The notes under the pieces were generated by a model that searched no databases, was not told where the DNA came from, and saw only the letters and a program-made list of their open reading frames with translations. A stretch of 64,000 nt of DNA from Streptosporangiaceae bacterium NEAU-GS5. GTDB taxonomy: Bacteria; Actinomycetota; Actinomycetes; Streptosporangiales; Streptosporangiaceae. The position numbers and the translations under genes were made by a program. Location: positions 54,210 through 118,209 of the forward strand of contig JAGFNW010000029.1 of the NCBI GenBank assembly GCA_017592665.1. Reading direction: 5' to 3'. Below are positions 21,061-30,274 of this stretch, one piece after another (within the stretch, counting starts at the first letter, position 1; every line of letters begins with the position of its first letter).

Positions 21061-21177
21061 AACATGCCTAGTGGTGCCGAGTTCACACTTTTGTGGCGGG
21101 GTTTTGTCGATTTGCTTGGTCTAAAGGTGGGTATCGTCTCTAGCTATCTACGCCCCTCCAGCCTACCGTTCAGTAGT

Positions 21178-22581
21178 GTGGCGGACATTCACGATCTTAC
21201 TGCCCTCGAGCAGGCTGCTGCCGTACGTGACGGAGAGCTTTCCCCCGTTGAGATCACTCAGCACTATCTGGACCGCATCGAACGCCTGAATCCGCAGGTA
21301 GGGGCCTACGTAACGGTCACCGCGGAGCGGGCGCTCGCCCAGGCGGGCAACCTTCCCGAGTCGGACTCGCCGCTACGCGGCGTGCCCATTCCCATCAAGG
21401 ACCTCAACCTCGTCAAGGACGTGCCGATCTACTTCGGCTCGGCCTCGTACGAAGGTTTCATCGCGCCGGTGGACGACAGCGTGGTCGAACGGCTGAGAGA
21501 CGCCGGCACGATCATGCTGGGCAAGACCGCCACGCCCGAGTTCGGGCTGCCCTGCTACACCGAGACCTACGTCTCGGAGCCGGCGCGTACGCCATGGGAC
21601 CTGACCCGCTCGGCGGGCGGATCCAGTGGCGGCGCGGCCGCCGCGGTGGCGGCTGGATTGGCGCCGGCCGCGCAGGGGAGCGACGGGGCGGGCTCCATCC
21701 GCATCCCGGCCTCGGTTTGCGGCCTGTACGGCATCAAGCCCTCACGGGGACGGATCTCCTTCGCCCCGATCATCCCCGACCTCGCGGGCCTGTCGACCAA
21801 TGGCCCCATCACGCGCAACGTGGCCGACGCGGCCGCCCTCCTCGACGTGATGACCCACAACAACCCCGGTGACCACTATTGGGCCCCGCCACCCGCCCTC
21901 GGCTCCTTCTACGCCTACACCGAGCGCGAGCCCGGACGCCTGAGGATCGCCCGCTACAGCGACCCCGTGGTCCCGGACACCCAGGTCGACCCCGAGGTCA
22001 TGGCCGCCTACGAGAGCGCGTCGGCCGTGCTGAGCTCGCTCGGGCACGAGGTGGTCGACATCCCGACCCCGTTCGGCGCCGACATGGTGCCGGAGTTCGT
22101 CACCATGTGGTACTCCTTCGCGTGCATGCACCCGGTGGCCGACGAGCTCGTCCCCAAGCTCCGCCCGCTCACGACATGGCTACGCGAGCGCGGCTTCGCC
22201 ACCCCCGCGCCCACGTTCCTGCAGGCCCAGGCGGCCCTGCAGCTGGCGACCCGGTTCGCGCTGCTGGTCACCGACGAATACGACGCCGTGCTGACGCCGA
22301 CGGTGACCCAGCCGCCGCGCCCGGTCGGCTGGTTCGAGGACGTGGACGACCCGGAGGAGACCTTCGAGCGGATGAAGCGATTCGCGCCGTTCGCCGCCAC
22401 CTACAACGTGAGCGGCCAGCCCGCGGTGAATCTTCCACTCTATTGGACCCCTGAGGGCCTGCCGATCGGGGTCATGGTGGCCGGGAAGTTCGGCGACGAG
22501 GGCACCTTGATCTCACTGTCGGCGCAGGTCGAGGCGGCCGTCGGCGGCTTCTGGGGAGATCGCCGCCCGGCGATCTGGTGA
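21178..22581 (+). CDS. Amidase signature family protein
   Basis: A 467-residue amidase with the Ser-cisSer-Lys triad: Lys in PIPIKDLN, the cis-Ser in AGGSSGGAAAAVAAG and the nucleophile Ser in DGAGSIRIPAS. It hydrolyses a carboxamide. It is not in a gatCAB context and is probably a stand-alone amidase rather than GatA. GTG 21178 opens the conserved N-terminus VADIHDLTALEQ; an upstream in-frame ATG at 21064 would add 38 atypical residues. It is divergent from the NERD gene. Confidence 0.9.
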   Translation: MADIHDLTALEQAAAVRDGELSPVEITQHYLDRIERLNPQVGAYVTVTAERALAQAGNLPESDSPLRGVPIPIKDLNLVKDVPIYFGSASYEGFIAPVDDSVVERLRDAGTIMLGKTATPEFGLPCYTETYVSEPARTPWDLTRSAGGSSGGAAAAVAAGLAPAAQGSDGAGSIRIPASVCGLYGIKPSRGRISFAPIIPDLAGLSTNGPITRNVADAAALLDVMTHNNPGDHYWAPPPALGSFYAYTEREPGRLRIARYSDPVVPDTQVDPEVMAAYESASAVLSSLGHEVVDIPTPFGADMVPEFVTMWYSFACMHPVADELVPKLRPLTTWLRERGFATPAPTFLQAQAALQLATRFALLVTDEYDAVLTPTVTQPPRPVGWFEDVDDPEETFERMKRFAPFAATYNVSGQPAVNLPLYWTPEGLPIGVMVAGKFGDEGTLISLSAQVEAAVGGFWGDRRPAIW

Positions 22582-22646
22582 GCCTGGTGATCCGGAAGGG
22601 CCCCATGATCTGGTAAAGGGGTCCCAACGGGTCTACGTTCGGGGGT

Positions 22647-22940
22647 GTGGACAGCGCGATCGGCATTCTCGCGTTTCTCGTCGGAGTATCGGCCGGCTTG
22701 TTCGTGCTGGTCGCCCTTGTCGTGATGCTGCCGAAGAACTCCTGGCCCGCCGAGTCGATCGCGTCCGACGTGATCTGGTTCGGCGGGCCGTCCGGCAGCG
22801 AGCACGGCGTGAGTTCGATAAGCCAGGTGCTGACCGGTGAGCAGGCGCACTGGGCCCCTGGCGCCAACGTCGACTGGCCTCAGCTGGCCGACATGTCGGA
22901 GCCGGGCCGCCATCTCGGCGGCGCTTCCGCGGGGTGGTGA
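22647..22940 (+). CDS. Small single-pass membrane protein
   Basis: A 97-residue protein with one N-terminal transmembrane helix (ILAFLVGVSAGLFVLVALVVML) and a soluble tail. It starts with GTG and is followed after 6 bp by a DUF5130 gene, so the two are probably one unit. It has no recognised function. Confidence 0.7.
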   Translation: MDSAIGILAFLVGVSAGLFVLVALVVMLPKNSWPAESIASDVIWFGGPSGSEHGVSSISQVLTGEQAHWAPGANVDWPQLADMSEPGRHLGGASAGW

Positions 22941-22946
22941 TCCGTC

Positions 22947-23312
22947 GTGCGCGCGCTGAGCTCGTTACAGACCGATGACATCCGTTCGGCCCTCACCCTG
23001 GCCGAACGCCGCAGCGGGCTGCGCTTCGCGATCTACGTCGGCCCGATCAGGCCGATGCGCCGGCACTTCGCCGAGCGGATGCACGCGGCCCTCGGCGACG
23101 ACGCGGCGCGCGCCGTGCTGCTCGTCGTCGACACGGTGGGCCGCGGCCTGGAGATCGTCACCGGTGAGCGGGCCAGAGAGCGGCTGTCCGACGGCCAATG
23201 CCGGCTTGCGGCCATGGCGATGGCCACCGCGTTCAGCGCGGGCAATCTGGTCAACGGCCTGGTCGCCGGCCTTGGCACGCTCTCCGACCAGGCCTCGCGA
23301 AAGACCGGCTAG
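22947..23312 (+). CDS. DUF5130 / TPM-like domain protein
   Basis: A 121-residue protein resembling the TPM-like DUF5130 family: SALTLAERRSGLRFAIYVGPI, then ARAVLLVVDTVGRGLEIVTGE. The family is often found next to small membrane proteins, as here. GTG start. The stop overlaps the convergent gene's stop through a shared CTAG. Confidence 0.78.
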   Translation: MRALSSLQTDDIRSALTLAERRSGLRFAIYVGPIRPMRRHFAERMHAALGDDAARAVLLVVDTVGRGLEIVTGERARERLSDGQCRLAAMAMATAFSAGNLVNGLVAGLGTLSDQASRKTG

Positions 23313-24307
23313 TCAAGCACCGGCTGGTCGAGCACCGGCTGGTCGAGCAGGGCCACGACCTCGCCGGCCACGTCGGCGAGCAGCGTCGCGGGCCTGATCT
23401 CGGCGGCGGCCACGGCGGAGATGAGGCTGGGCAGCCCGGCGAGCGGATATCCGTCGTCGTTGGTGGCGTGGTGGCCGACCCCGTTGCGGCTCAGGTGGGC
23501 GCGGCTGCGCGCCCAGGCGTCCAGCAGCTCCTCGGGAGACGGCTCGCCGAAGCCGTGACCGACGGGGGCCGCGTGCCTGAGCCGTACGAGCGGGGTCTCG
23601 GCGAACTCGAGGGCCACCCGGCAGCGCTCGACCAGCCCTGAACGGTCGGAGACCCAATCCATGGCCGTGCACGGATTGCGGCAGCGGGCCACGCAGGTGG
23701 CCAGCGCCCCGGCGACCTGGCTGTGCTGCCGGTCGAAGTAGGCGCGCCAGCCCTCGGCCGGCTCGCCCGCGACCCGGAGCGTTCGCTCGGCCGCGGACTT
23801 CTCGGAGTTGGTGTGGGAGCACTCGCGGTCGCCGATCACGCCGAACCGGCTGCCGGGCGCGCGCAACCCGGCCGGCCAGCGCGCTGGGTCGCCGCCGTGG
23901 CCGAGCTCGGACTCGAAGGCCAGGAGCGGCAGGTATTCGCTGGCCATGTGGACCGCGGCGATCATCGCGCTCAGCTCGCGCTGCTCCCAGCGGATCCGGA
24001 TCACCTCGAGCAGCAGCGCGTACAGAGGGCGCATCGAGCCGAGCACCCCGCGCGGCTGCTCGCGCGGCGTCTGCGGCAGATGGCAGGCCCAGGCCGCGCG
24101 CCGCAGGTCGTCGGGCAGGTCGCGGGAGGCGGGGTCGGTGGCGAAGTCCTCCGCGTCGAGGACCAGCAGCCGGTGCCCGAACTCGCACACCGAGGCGACC
24201 AGCGCCGCACGCGCCTGGTCGCTGAGCACGGCCGGCGCCAGCGCCCCCACGTCGCCGAACGAATACCGCCTGGCCAGAGCGATCAGCACGTCTCGAGGCG
24301 AATCCAA
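23309..24307 (-). CDS. Conserved actinobacterial hypothetical protein
   Basis: A 332-residue soluble, largely helical protein with several Cys/His (CEFGHRL, GDRECSHTNSEKS, CVARCRNPC). I do not recognise a family. The start is read as TTG 24307, with GAAGGG 7 nt upstream; GTG 24289 is an alternative. The C-terminus ends in a duplicated QPVLD unit from a 15-bp tandem repeat (accggctggtcgagc). The gene follows the DUF2207 gene after 10 bp and may belong to the same transcript. Confidence 0.72.
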   Translation of the reverse strand: MDSPRDVLIALARRYSFGDVGALAPAVLSDQARAALVASVCEFGHRLLVLDAEDFATDPASRDLPDDLRRAAWACHLPQTPREQPRGVLGSMRPLYALLLEVIRIRWEQRELSAMIAAVHMASEYLPLLAFESELGHGGDPARWPAGLRAPGSRFGVIGDRECSHTNSEKSAAERTLRVAGEPAEGWRAYFDRQHSQVAGALATCVARCRNPCTAMDWVSDRSGLVERCRVALEFAETPLVRLRHAAPVGHGFGEPSPEELLDAWARSRAHLSRNGVGHHATNDDGYPLAGLPSLISAVAAAEIRPATLLADVAGEVVALLDQPVLDQPVLD

Positions 24308-24317
24308 CAGACACCCT

Positions 24318-26144
24318 TCAGCCGAGGCGGGCAGCCGCCGTGCGGGCCAGATCGATCAGTGGGTCCGGCGGTGGAGGGCCCGCGGGAGAGGACACGTTGA
24401 TCGCGAATGTACCCCGGTCGGTCTGCGCGGACACCAATCCCGGATAGAGCATCGCGCTGGTGCCCACGCCCTGGATCGGCTGTCCTTGCACGCGGGTCAG
24501 CATGTGGCCGAGGACCATGAGGTAGCGCGAGCGCTTCCCGGTCGCCGCGTGCACGTCGACCACCACTCCGTGCGGAGCCGTGTAGCGGCACGAGCGGATG
24601 TCCAGCCACGACGGCGCCGGCAGCCGGTCCTGATAGGGCGCGGGCTCGGCCACGATGCCGAGTGCGCGGCGCAGGTCCTCGGGGGTGACCAACTCCGCGG
24701 GCACGATCCCGTCGCCGTTCTGCCGCGACCTGGAGGCCGTCCTGGCGGACACCGAGAGCACTTCGCCGAGGTTGATGGGCGCGTCGACCGTGTGCTCGCC
24801 CGTGTCGTCGTAGACGGCCGCGTCCCGCAGCCGGGACCGCTGCAGGACCTCCGCGCCGGTGATCCAGCCGAGCCGCCTGCCCACGGCGAGCCGCACGAGG
24901 TCGCCCTCGCCGAGCCCGCTCCAGATCATCTCGGTCAGCCCGTACGCCTTGACGTCGCGGGCGCGGCCGTCGTCGATGGCACACCAGTAGGCGTATCTCG
25001 GGTGGCCGTCGGTGGACCCGGTCTGGACCCGGCGCAGCCGGATGACCTGCCCCTCCACGGTCGCCTTGGTCGTCATGTCGGTGATCGCGTACGCCAGGGG
25101 GATGGCCGCGGCGACCGCTGCCGCGCCCCAGGCGACGGGCTGGACCAGGCCGTCCGGCCACAGGTCGAAGGCGGAAAGGACGAGCAGCGCGATCCACGTC
25201 CACATGCCGACGAACAGGGCCGCGAGCAGCGCGCGCCCGATGGTGGGCCACGGGGCGCGGCCCCACAGCAGCCGCCGCGGATAGCGCACGTTCACCACGT
25301 GCCACATGCCGCCGTAGTCCGACCAGGCCTTCTTGTCGTCGGCGGGCGTGCTCACCGGCAGGCTCTTGACGGCGCGCGGAGTGAGCCCGAGCGCCGCGGC
25401 GTAGGCCAGGTGGCGGCCCCAGATGGTGACCGCCGCGGCCGGCTGCTCGCTGAACTGGCCGGCCGCGAAGTGCTCGCGCACGCCCATCCAATATGACGCG
25501 CGCTCGGCGCCGAGCTTCGTGCCGCGCTCGCCGTTGAGCTTGCCCATCCACGCCACCAGCGCGGCCATCGTGATGACCCCGGCGCCGAGGCCGCCTTCGT
25601 GCTTGTCGTCGGTGACCGTCACGGCGATGCCGACGGCCACGGCCGGGACGGCGGCGGCCACGGTGAGCAGGAGCGCCTGCGCCTTGCTCCATCTGGTGCG
25701 CGACAGGCCCGCGGCGCGCGCCTCGTCGACGACCTTGCGCCGGAAGCTCTTCCACCAGCGGCCGAGGTTGCGCGAGCCTTCGGCGAGCGCGCCCGTCGCG
25801 ACCACGCCGTCGCGTGCCAGCGACGAGACGTGCTCATAGACGAGCCTCTCGTACGGACTGAGGTCGCCGGGATCACGGCGCACCCGCACGAGCGACAGCT
25901 CGGGGCCGATCTCCTCGATCTGCACGGCGCCCTTGCCCGCGAGGTCGAGCAGGGTCGCGGCGGACGCCTCGTCGGAAAGCTGCCAGCCTCCGGTGATCAG
26001 ATCGACCACGGCCGGGGACTCCGGCCCGAGCTCGCTGGTGGCGGGCCCAGGGTCGATGTCGGGATTGCGGGTCGCGACCGCGAGCGCGAGCAACAGCAGG
26101 GCCCACAGGCAGGTGGCGACTCCTGCGGCGAGCCAGGCGACCAT
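24318..26144 (-). CDS. DUF2207-type membrane protein
   Basis: A 608-residue membrane protein. An N-terminal helix is followed by a winged-helix-like region (ATLLDLAGKGAVQIEEIG and GDLSPYERLVYEHV) that is diagnostic for the C-terminal half of DUF2207 proteins. Two pairs of helices and a long cytoplasmic C-terminal region follow. The extracytoplasmic N-terminal DUF2207 domain is missing, so this is a short variant. It begins 2 bp after the lemA stop, a common LemA/DUF2207 pairing of unknown cell-envelope function. Confidence 0.8.
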   Translation of the reverse strand: MVAWLAAGVATCLWALLLLALAVATRNPDIDPGPATSELGPESPAVVDLITGGWQLSDEASAATLLDLAGKGAVQIEEIGPELSLVRVRRDPGDLSPYERLVYEHVSSLARDGVVATGALAEGSRNLGRWWKSFRRKVVDEARAAGLSRTRWSKAQALLLTVAAAVPAVAVGIAVTVTDDKHEGGLGAGVITMAALVAWMGKLNGERGTKLGAERASYWMGVREHFAAGQFSEQPAAAVTIWGRHLAYAAALGLTPRAVKSLPVSTPADDKKAWSDYGGMWHVVNVRYPRRLLWGRAPWPTIGRALLAALFVGMWTWIALLVLSAFDLWPDGLVQPVAWGAAAVAAAIPLAYAITDMTTKATVEGQVIRLRRVQTGSTDGHPRYAYWCAIDDGRARDVKAYGLTEMIWSGLGEGDLVRLAVGRRLGWITGAEVLQRSRLRDAAVYDDTGEHTVDAPINLGEVLSVSARTASRSRQNGDGIVPAELVTPEDLRRALGIVAEPAPYQDRLPAPSWLDIRSCRYTAPHGVVVDVHAATGKRSRYLMVLGHMLTRVQGQPIQGVGTSAMLYPGLVSAQTDRGTFAINVSSPAGPPPPDPLIDLARTAAARLG

Positions 26145-26146
26145 GG

Positions 26147-26698
26147 CTAGAACCGGACCTGGACCGGCCCGCGCTCTTCGCCGGGCGCCTGGAAGTATTC
26201 GCGCTGGGAGAATCCGGTCATCCCGGCGATGATGTTGGCGGGCACCGTCTGGATCGCGTTGTTGTAGCCGAGGACGGCGTCGTTGTAGTACTGCCGGGCG
26301 TAGGCGATGCGGTTCTCCGTCTGCGCCAGCTCCTCCTGCAGCTCGCCGAAGTTGTGGCTGGCCTTCAGGTCGGGATAGGCCTCGGCCACTGCGAACAGGC
26401 TCTTCAGGGCCCCGGAGAGCATGTTCTCGGCGGCCGCCTGCTCCCGCGGCGACTGGGCGCCGATGGCCTGGGCGCGGGCCGCGACGACCGCCTCGAGCGT
26501 CTGCCGCTCATGCGAGGCGTAGCCCTTGACCGTCTCGACCAGGTTGGGGATCAGGTCGTAGCGGCGCTTGAGCTGCACGTCGACCTGCGACCAGGCGTTG
26601 TCGACGCTGTTGCGGCGGCGGACCAGCCCGTTGTAGCTCGAGACGGTGAAGAGTAGGAGCAATATGACGACGACGGCGAGGACGATGAGTGCGATCAC
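26147..26698 (-). CDS. LemA family protein
   Basis: A 183-residue protein with an N-terminal membrane anchor and the LemA helical domain: YNGLVRRRNSVDNAWSQVDVQLKRR, then DLIPNLVETVKGYASHE and AYPDLKAS.NF..LQ.EL..TENRI. GTG 26698 has AGGAGG 6 nt upstream. It heads the operon with the DUF2207 gene. Confidence 0.93.
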   Translation of the reverse strand: MIALIVLAVVVILLLLFTVSSYNGLVRRRNSVDNAWSQVDVQLKRRYDLIPNLVETVKGYASHERQTLEAVVAARAQAIGAQSPREQAAAENMLSGALKSLFAVAEAYPDLKASHNFGELQEELAQTENRIAYARQYYNDAVLGYNNAIQTVPANIIAGMTGFSQREYFQAPGEERGPVQVRF

Positions 26699-26785
26699 GG
26701 GGGGCCTCCTGGCCGGAACGGTAGACCGTACAGGCTGATGTGACCAGGGGGCCCTTGCACCGTGCTTGCAGGTGGCTGCGCTCGG

Positions 26786-29353
26786 CTAGCGCGCTGCCGA
26801 GGCGTCCTTCGCGCGCGCCTTGAGCGCGCGTGCGACGCCGTCCGCGCCCTCCAGGAGCAGTCGCTTGAGAGCGTGCGGGGGCTGGCTCCGGTCGATCAGG
26901 TCGTGCGTGGCCGTGATCGTCTCCTGGCCGACGAGCAACGCCGGGTAGCACCCGATGGCGAAGTTCTGCGCGGAGTCGAACGTCCACGTCTTCCAGATCC
27001 GCCCGACCTCGTTCAGATACATCGATCCGTAGGGCTGGAGCAGATCGACGTGGAGCGGGTCGATGAAGCCGCCGATCGTGGACCGGAGGACGGCCCCGCT
27101 CAGCTCGCCGCCGACGATGGCGGCCCAGGTCGCGGCCTTGGCCTCGGCCGTGGGAATGGCCGCGCGGCAGGCCGCGGCCGACCGCTCACCGGTGGCCGTC
27201 GCGTCACGCTCCAGCTCGGCGTCGATGTCGGCCGCGCCGAGGGCGCCACCCGACACCAGCGACTGGGTCAGCGTCCAACGAAGGTCGGTGTCGACGGTCA
27301 GGCCCTCGGGAACGGCCGAGCCGTCGAGGATGCCCCGCAGGAAGGCCAGCTCGGCCGCGGAGGTCGAGACGGCGCTCAGCGCCGTGACGTAGGCCAGCTG
27401 GTGGTCCGAGCCGGGCTCGGCCGCGTCGAGCAGCGTGCGCAGGCCGACGGCCATCTCGGAGAGGCCGGTCGACCGCCAGGCCGGGTCGGCGTACTGCTGG
27501 GTGGCCAGGCGCGCCTGGCGGAGCACGGTCTGCACGACCGTGATGTCGGACACCGAGCCGATGCCGGACATCACGAGCTTCACGTAGTCGCGGGTGGCCA
27601 TCTCGGCGTCGCGGGTCATGTCCCACGCCGCCGACCAGCAAAGGGCCCGCGGCAGCGACTCGGTGACCTGCGCGATCCCGCCGTCGACCAGCGTGCGCAG
27701 CGACCGCTCGTCGAGGCGGATCTTGGCATAGGTCAGGTCGTCGTCGTTGACCAGGATCAGGTCGGGGCGGGGCACGCCGTTGAGCTCGGGCACCGGGGTG
27801 CGCGCGCCGACGATGTCGAGCTCGACTCGCTTGGTCCGCACGAGCCTGCCCTCGGCGAGCGAGTAGAGGCCGACGGCGATCCGGTGCGAGCGCAGCGTCG
27901 GATAGTCGGCCGGCGCCTCCTGCAGCACGTCGAAGTCGGCCAGCAGGCCGTCGGCCTCGGTGAACGACGGGCGCAGCGTGTTGACCCAGGAGGTCTCCAG
28001 CCACTCCTTCGACCAGGCGGAAAGGTCGCGGCCGCTGGTGCGCTCGAGCGCGGACAGCAGGTCGGCCAGCGTGGTGTTGCCCCAGGCGTGCTCGTTGAAG
28101 TAGTCGCGGACGCCGGCGAGGAAGTTGTCGAGCCCCACGTAGGCCACGAGCTGCTTCAGCACGCTCGCACCCTTGGCGTAGGTGATGCCGTCGAAGTTGA
28201 CCTCGACCGCATGCATGTCGGGGATGTCGGCCGCGATCGGATGGGTCGAGGGCAGCTGATCCTGCCGGTAGGCCCAGGCCTTCTCGACGTTGGCGAACGT
28301 GGTCCAGGCCCCCTGGCCCCAGCGGGTGGCCTCGGCCTGGCAGAGCACCGACATGTAGGTGGCGAACGACTCGTTGAGCCAGAGGTCGTCCCACCAGCGC
28401 ATGGTGACCAGGTCGCCGAACCACATGTGGGCCATCTCGTGCAGGATCGTCTCGGCGCGCCGCTCGACCATGGCGTCGGTGACGCGCGACCGGAAGACGT
28501 AGTCCTCGAGGAACGTCACGGCGCCGGCGTTCTCCATGGCGCCCGCGTTGAACTCCGGCACGAACAGCTGGTCGTACTTGCCGAACGGATAGCGGACCCC
28601 GAAGACCCGGTGGAAGAAGTCGAAGCCCTGCTTGGTGACCTCGAAGATGTTGTCGGCGTCGAGGTGCTCGGCGAGCGACTGCCGCACGTAGATGCCCAGC
28701 GGGATGCCGTCGTGCTCGTCCTTGACCACGGCGTACGGCCCGGCGATGAGCGCCGTGATGTAGTTCGACATGACCGGGGTCGGCGGGAAGTGCCAGCGCT
28801 TGGCGGCCTGCAGGGTGCCGTGCCGCCCGGCGTGCTCGTCCAGCGGCTCGACCGTGTCGGGCGCGGCGTTGGAGACGACCTCCCAGTCTCCGGGCGCGAG
28901 GACGCTCAGCTCGAACGCGGCCTTGAGGTCGGGCTGGTCGAAGCAGGCGTACATCCGGTGGGCGTCGGCGGTCTCGAACTGGCTGTGCAGGTAGACCTTC
29001 TGGTCGACGGGGTCGACGAAGCGGTGCAGGCCCTCGCCCGTGCGCATGTAGGTGCAGTCGGCGTCGATCCTGAGCTCGTTGTGCTCGGCGACGGACGGCA
29101 GCGGCAACCGGCCCTTCTCCGGGTCGTACGTCTCGACGTCGAGCTCGACGCCGTTCAGCACGGCCGACCTGACGTGGGCTCCGTGCAGGTCGATGAAGGT
29201 GTCCGCCCCCGGACGTGTGGCCGTGAACCGGACAGTCGTGACGCTCTCGAACCTCTGCTCCCCTTCGGTGAGGTCGAGTTCCACGGCATACGACTGGACG
29301 GTCAGCAGCCGGGCGCGCTCCCGGGCTTCGTCACGGGTGAGATTGCCTGCCAC
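26786..29353 (-). CDS. pepN: Aminopeptidase N (M1 metallopeptidase)
   Basis: An 855-residue zinc aminopeptidase that removes N-terminal residues from peptides. The GAMEN exopeptidase motif (FNAGAMENAG), the HEMAH zinc site and the downstream Glu in LWLNESFA are intact, and the ERAP1-like C-terminal domain is full length. GTG 29353 has GAGGAG a few bases upstream. Length and motifs match actinobacterial PepN. It stands alone. Confidence 0.96.
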   Translation of the reverse strand: MAGNLTRDEARERARLLTVQSYAVELDLTEGEQRFESVTTVRFTATRPGADTFIDLHGAHVRSAVLNGVELDVETYDPEKGRLPLPSVAEHNELRIDADCTYMRTGEGLHRFVDPVDQKVYLHSQFETADAHRMYACFDQPDLKAAFELSVLAPGDWEVVSNAAPDTVEPLDEHAGRHGTLQAAKRWHFPPTPVMSNYITALIAGPYAVVKDEHDGIPLGIYVRQSLAEHLDADNIFEVTKQGFDFFHRVFGVRYPFGKYDQLFVPEFNAGAMENAGAVTFLEDYVFRSRVTDAMVERRAETILHEMAHMWFGDLVTMRWWDDLWLNESFATYMSVLCQAEATRWGQGAWTTFANVEKAWAYRQDQLPSTHPIAADIPDMHAVEVNFDGITYAKGASVLKQLVAYVGLDNFLAGVRDYFNEHAWGNTTLADLLSALERTSGRDLSAWSKEWLETSWVNTLRPSFTEADGLLADFDVLQEAPADYPTLRSHRIAVGLYSLAEGRLVRTKRVELDIVGARTPVPELNGVPRPDLILVNDDDLTYAKIRLDERSLRTLVDGGIAQVTESLPRALCWSAAWDMTRDAEMATRDYVKLVMSGIGSVSDITVVQTVLRQARLATQQYADPAWRSTGLSEMAVGLRTLLDAAEPGSDHQLAYVTALSAVSTSAAELAFLRGILDGSAVPEGLTVDTDLRWTLTQSLVSGGALGAADIDAELERDATATGERSAAACRAAIPTAEAKAATWAAIVGGELSGAVLRSTIGGFIDPLHVDLLQPYGSMYLNEVGRIWKTWTFDSAQNFAIGCYPALLVGQETITATHDLIDRSQPPHALKRLLLEGADGVARALKARAKDASAAR

Positions 29354-29519
29354 ATCCGCTCCTCATCAACATCGGCCGCAACGTCGCGGCAGACTTGCCT
29401 GAATCCTGCCATGACACGCGGACAAAATCGCACTCAAGATGTCCCCACCAGGAATTCACGTAAGACTGACCGCGGTTCTCGACAGATGGAATCACATCTC
29501 AGTCGAGAGGCGTTACGTC

Positions 29520-30134
29520 GTGACTGATCGTGCACAGGCCGATTTCTGGTTCGACCCATTCTGTCCGTGGGCCTGGCTGACCTCCCGGTGGATGCTCGAG
29601 GTCGAGAAAGTCCGTCCAGTCGAGATCCACTGGCACATCATGAGCCTTTATATGCTCAACGAGCACAAGGACATTCCTCAGTCCTACAGGGAACGTCTAG
29701 TACGTTCCATCGAACCCGTACGCGTGCTGGCCGCCGCGTCCGCCGAACACGGAGATGTCGTGCTCGGTCCCCTCTACACCGAACTCGGGCTTCGTATCCA
29801 CAACGAAGGCAGGCCTCAATCCGAGTTGCATCAGACCGTGGAGCAGTCGCTCCAGGCCGTCGGGCTCGACCGCCGGCTCGCCGACGCGATGCTGGACCCC
29901 GGCTTCGACGACGCCGTCCGCCGCTCCCATGAGGCGGGGATCGCGCTGGTCGGCGACGACGTCGGCACCCCCATCGTCGCGTACGGCGAGGCCGCCTTCT
30001 TCGGGCCCGTCATCTCACCCGCTCCCAAGGGCGAGGATGCCGGACGGCTATGGGACGGCGTCACGCTCGTGGCCGCCACCGACGGCTTCTTCGAGCTGAA
30101 ACGCTCAAGGACGAGGAAGCCGATCTTCGACTGA
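29520..30134 (+). CDS. DsbA-family oxidoreductase, mycothiol-dependent nitroreductase type
   Basis: A 204-residue thioredoxin-fold protein resembling actinobacterial Rv2466c-type nitroreductases (DFWFDPFCPWAW, HWHIMSLYMLNEH, and GTPIVAYGEAAFFGPV). The active site reads C15-P-W-A18 instead of CPWC, leaving one cysteine. This suits a monothiol mechanism with mycothiol, or loss of activity. GTG 29520 is chosen because GAGAGG precedes it by 9 nt. It is divergent from pepN. Confidence 0.85.
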   Translation: MTDRAQADFWFDPFCPWAWLTSRWMLEVEKVRPVEIHWHIMSLYMLNEHKDIPQSYRERLVRSIEPVRVLAAASAEHGDVVLGPLYTELGLRIHNEGRPQSELHQTVEQSLQAVGLDRRLADAMLDPGFDDAVRRSHEAGIALVGDDVGTPIVAYGEAAFFGPVISPAPKGEDAGRLWDGVTLVAATDGFFELKRSRTRKPIFD

Positions 30135-30274
30135 GCGCCTCGGCCGCCGCGTCACGAGTGTCCGCTATCCGGAACAGCGAGGACTCGTGGCGCGTGTGGT
30201 CGTAGGCTGGGCCCCACCGGGTTGTCAACACAGTGCCGTTCGCCATCTGACAGTCACCGCGCGAGGATGAGTTC

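Noticed and set aside
26762..29527. 921-codon plus-strand frame opposite pepN
   Set aside because: It is a low-complexity shadow frame. pepN on the minus strand has all catalytic motifs.
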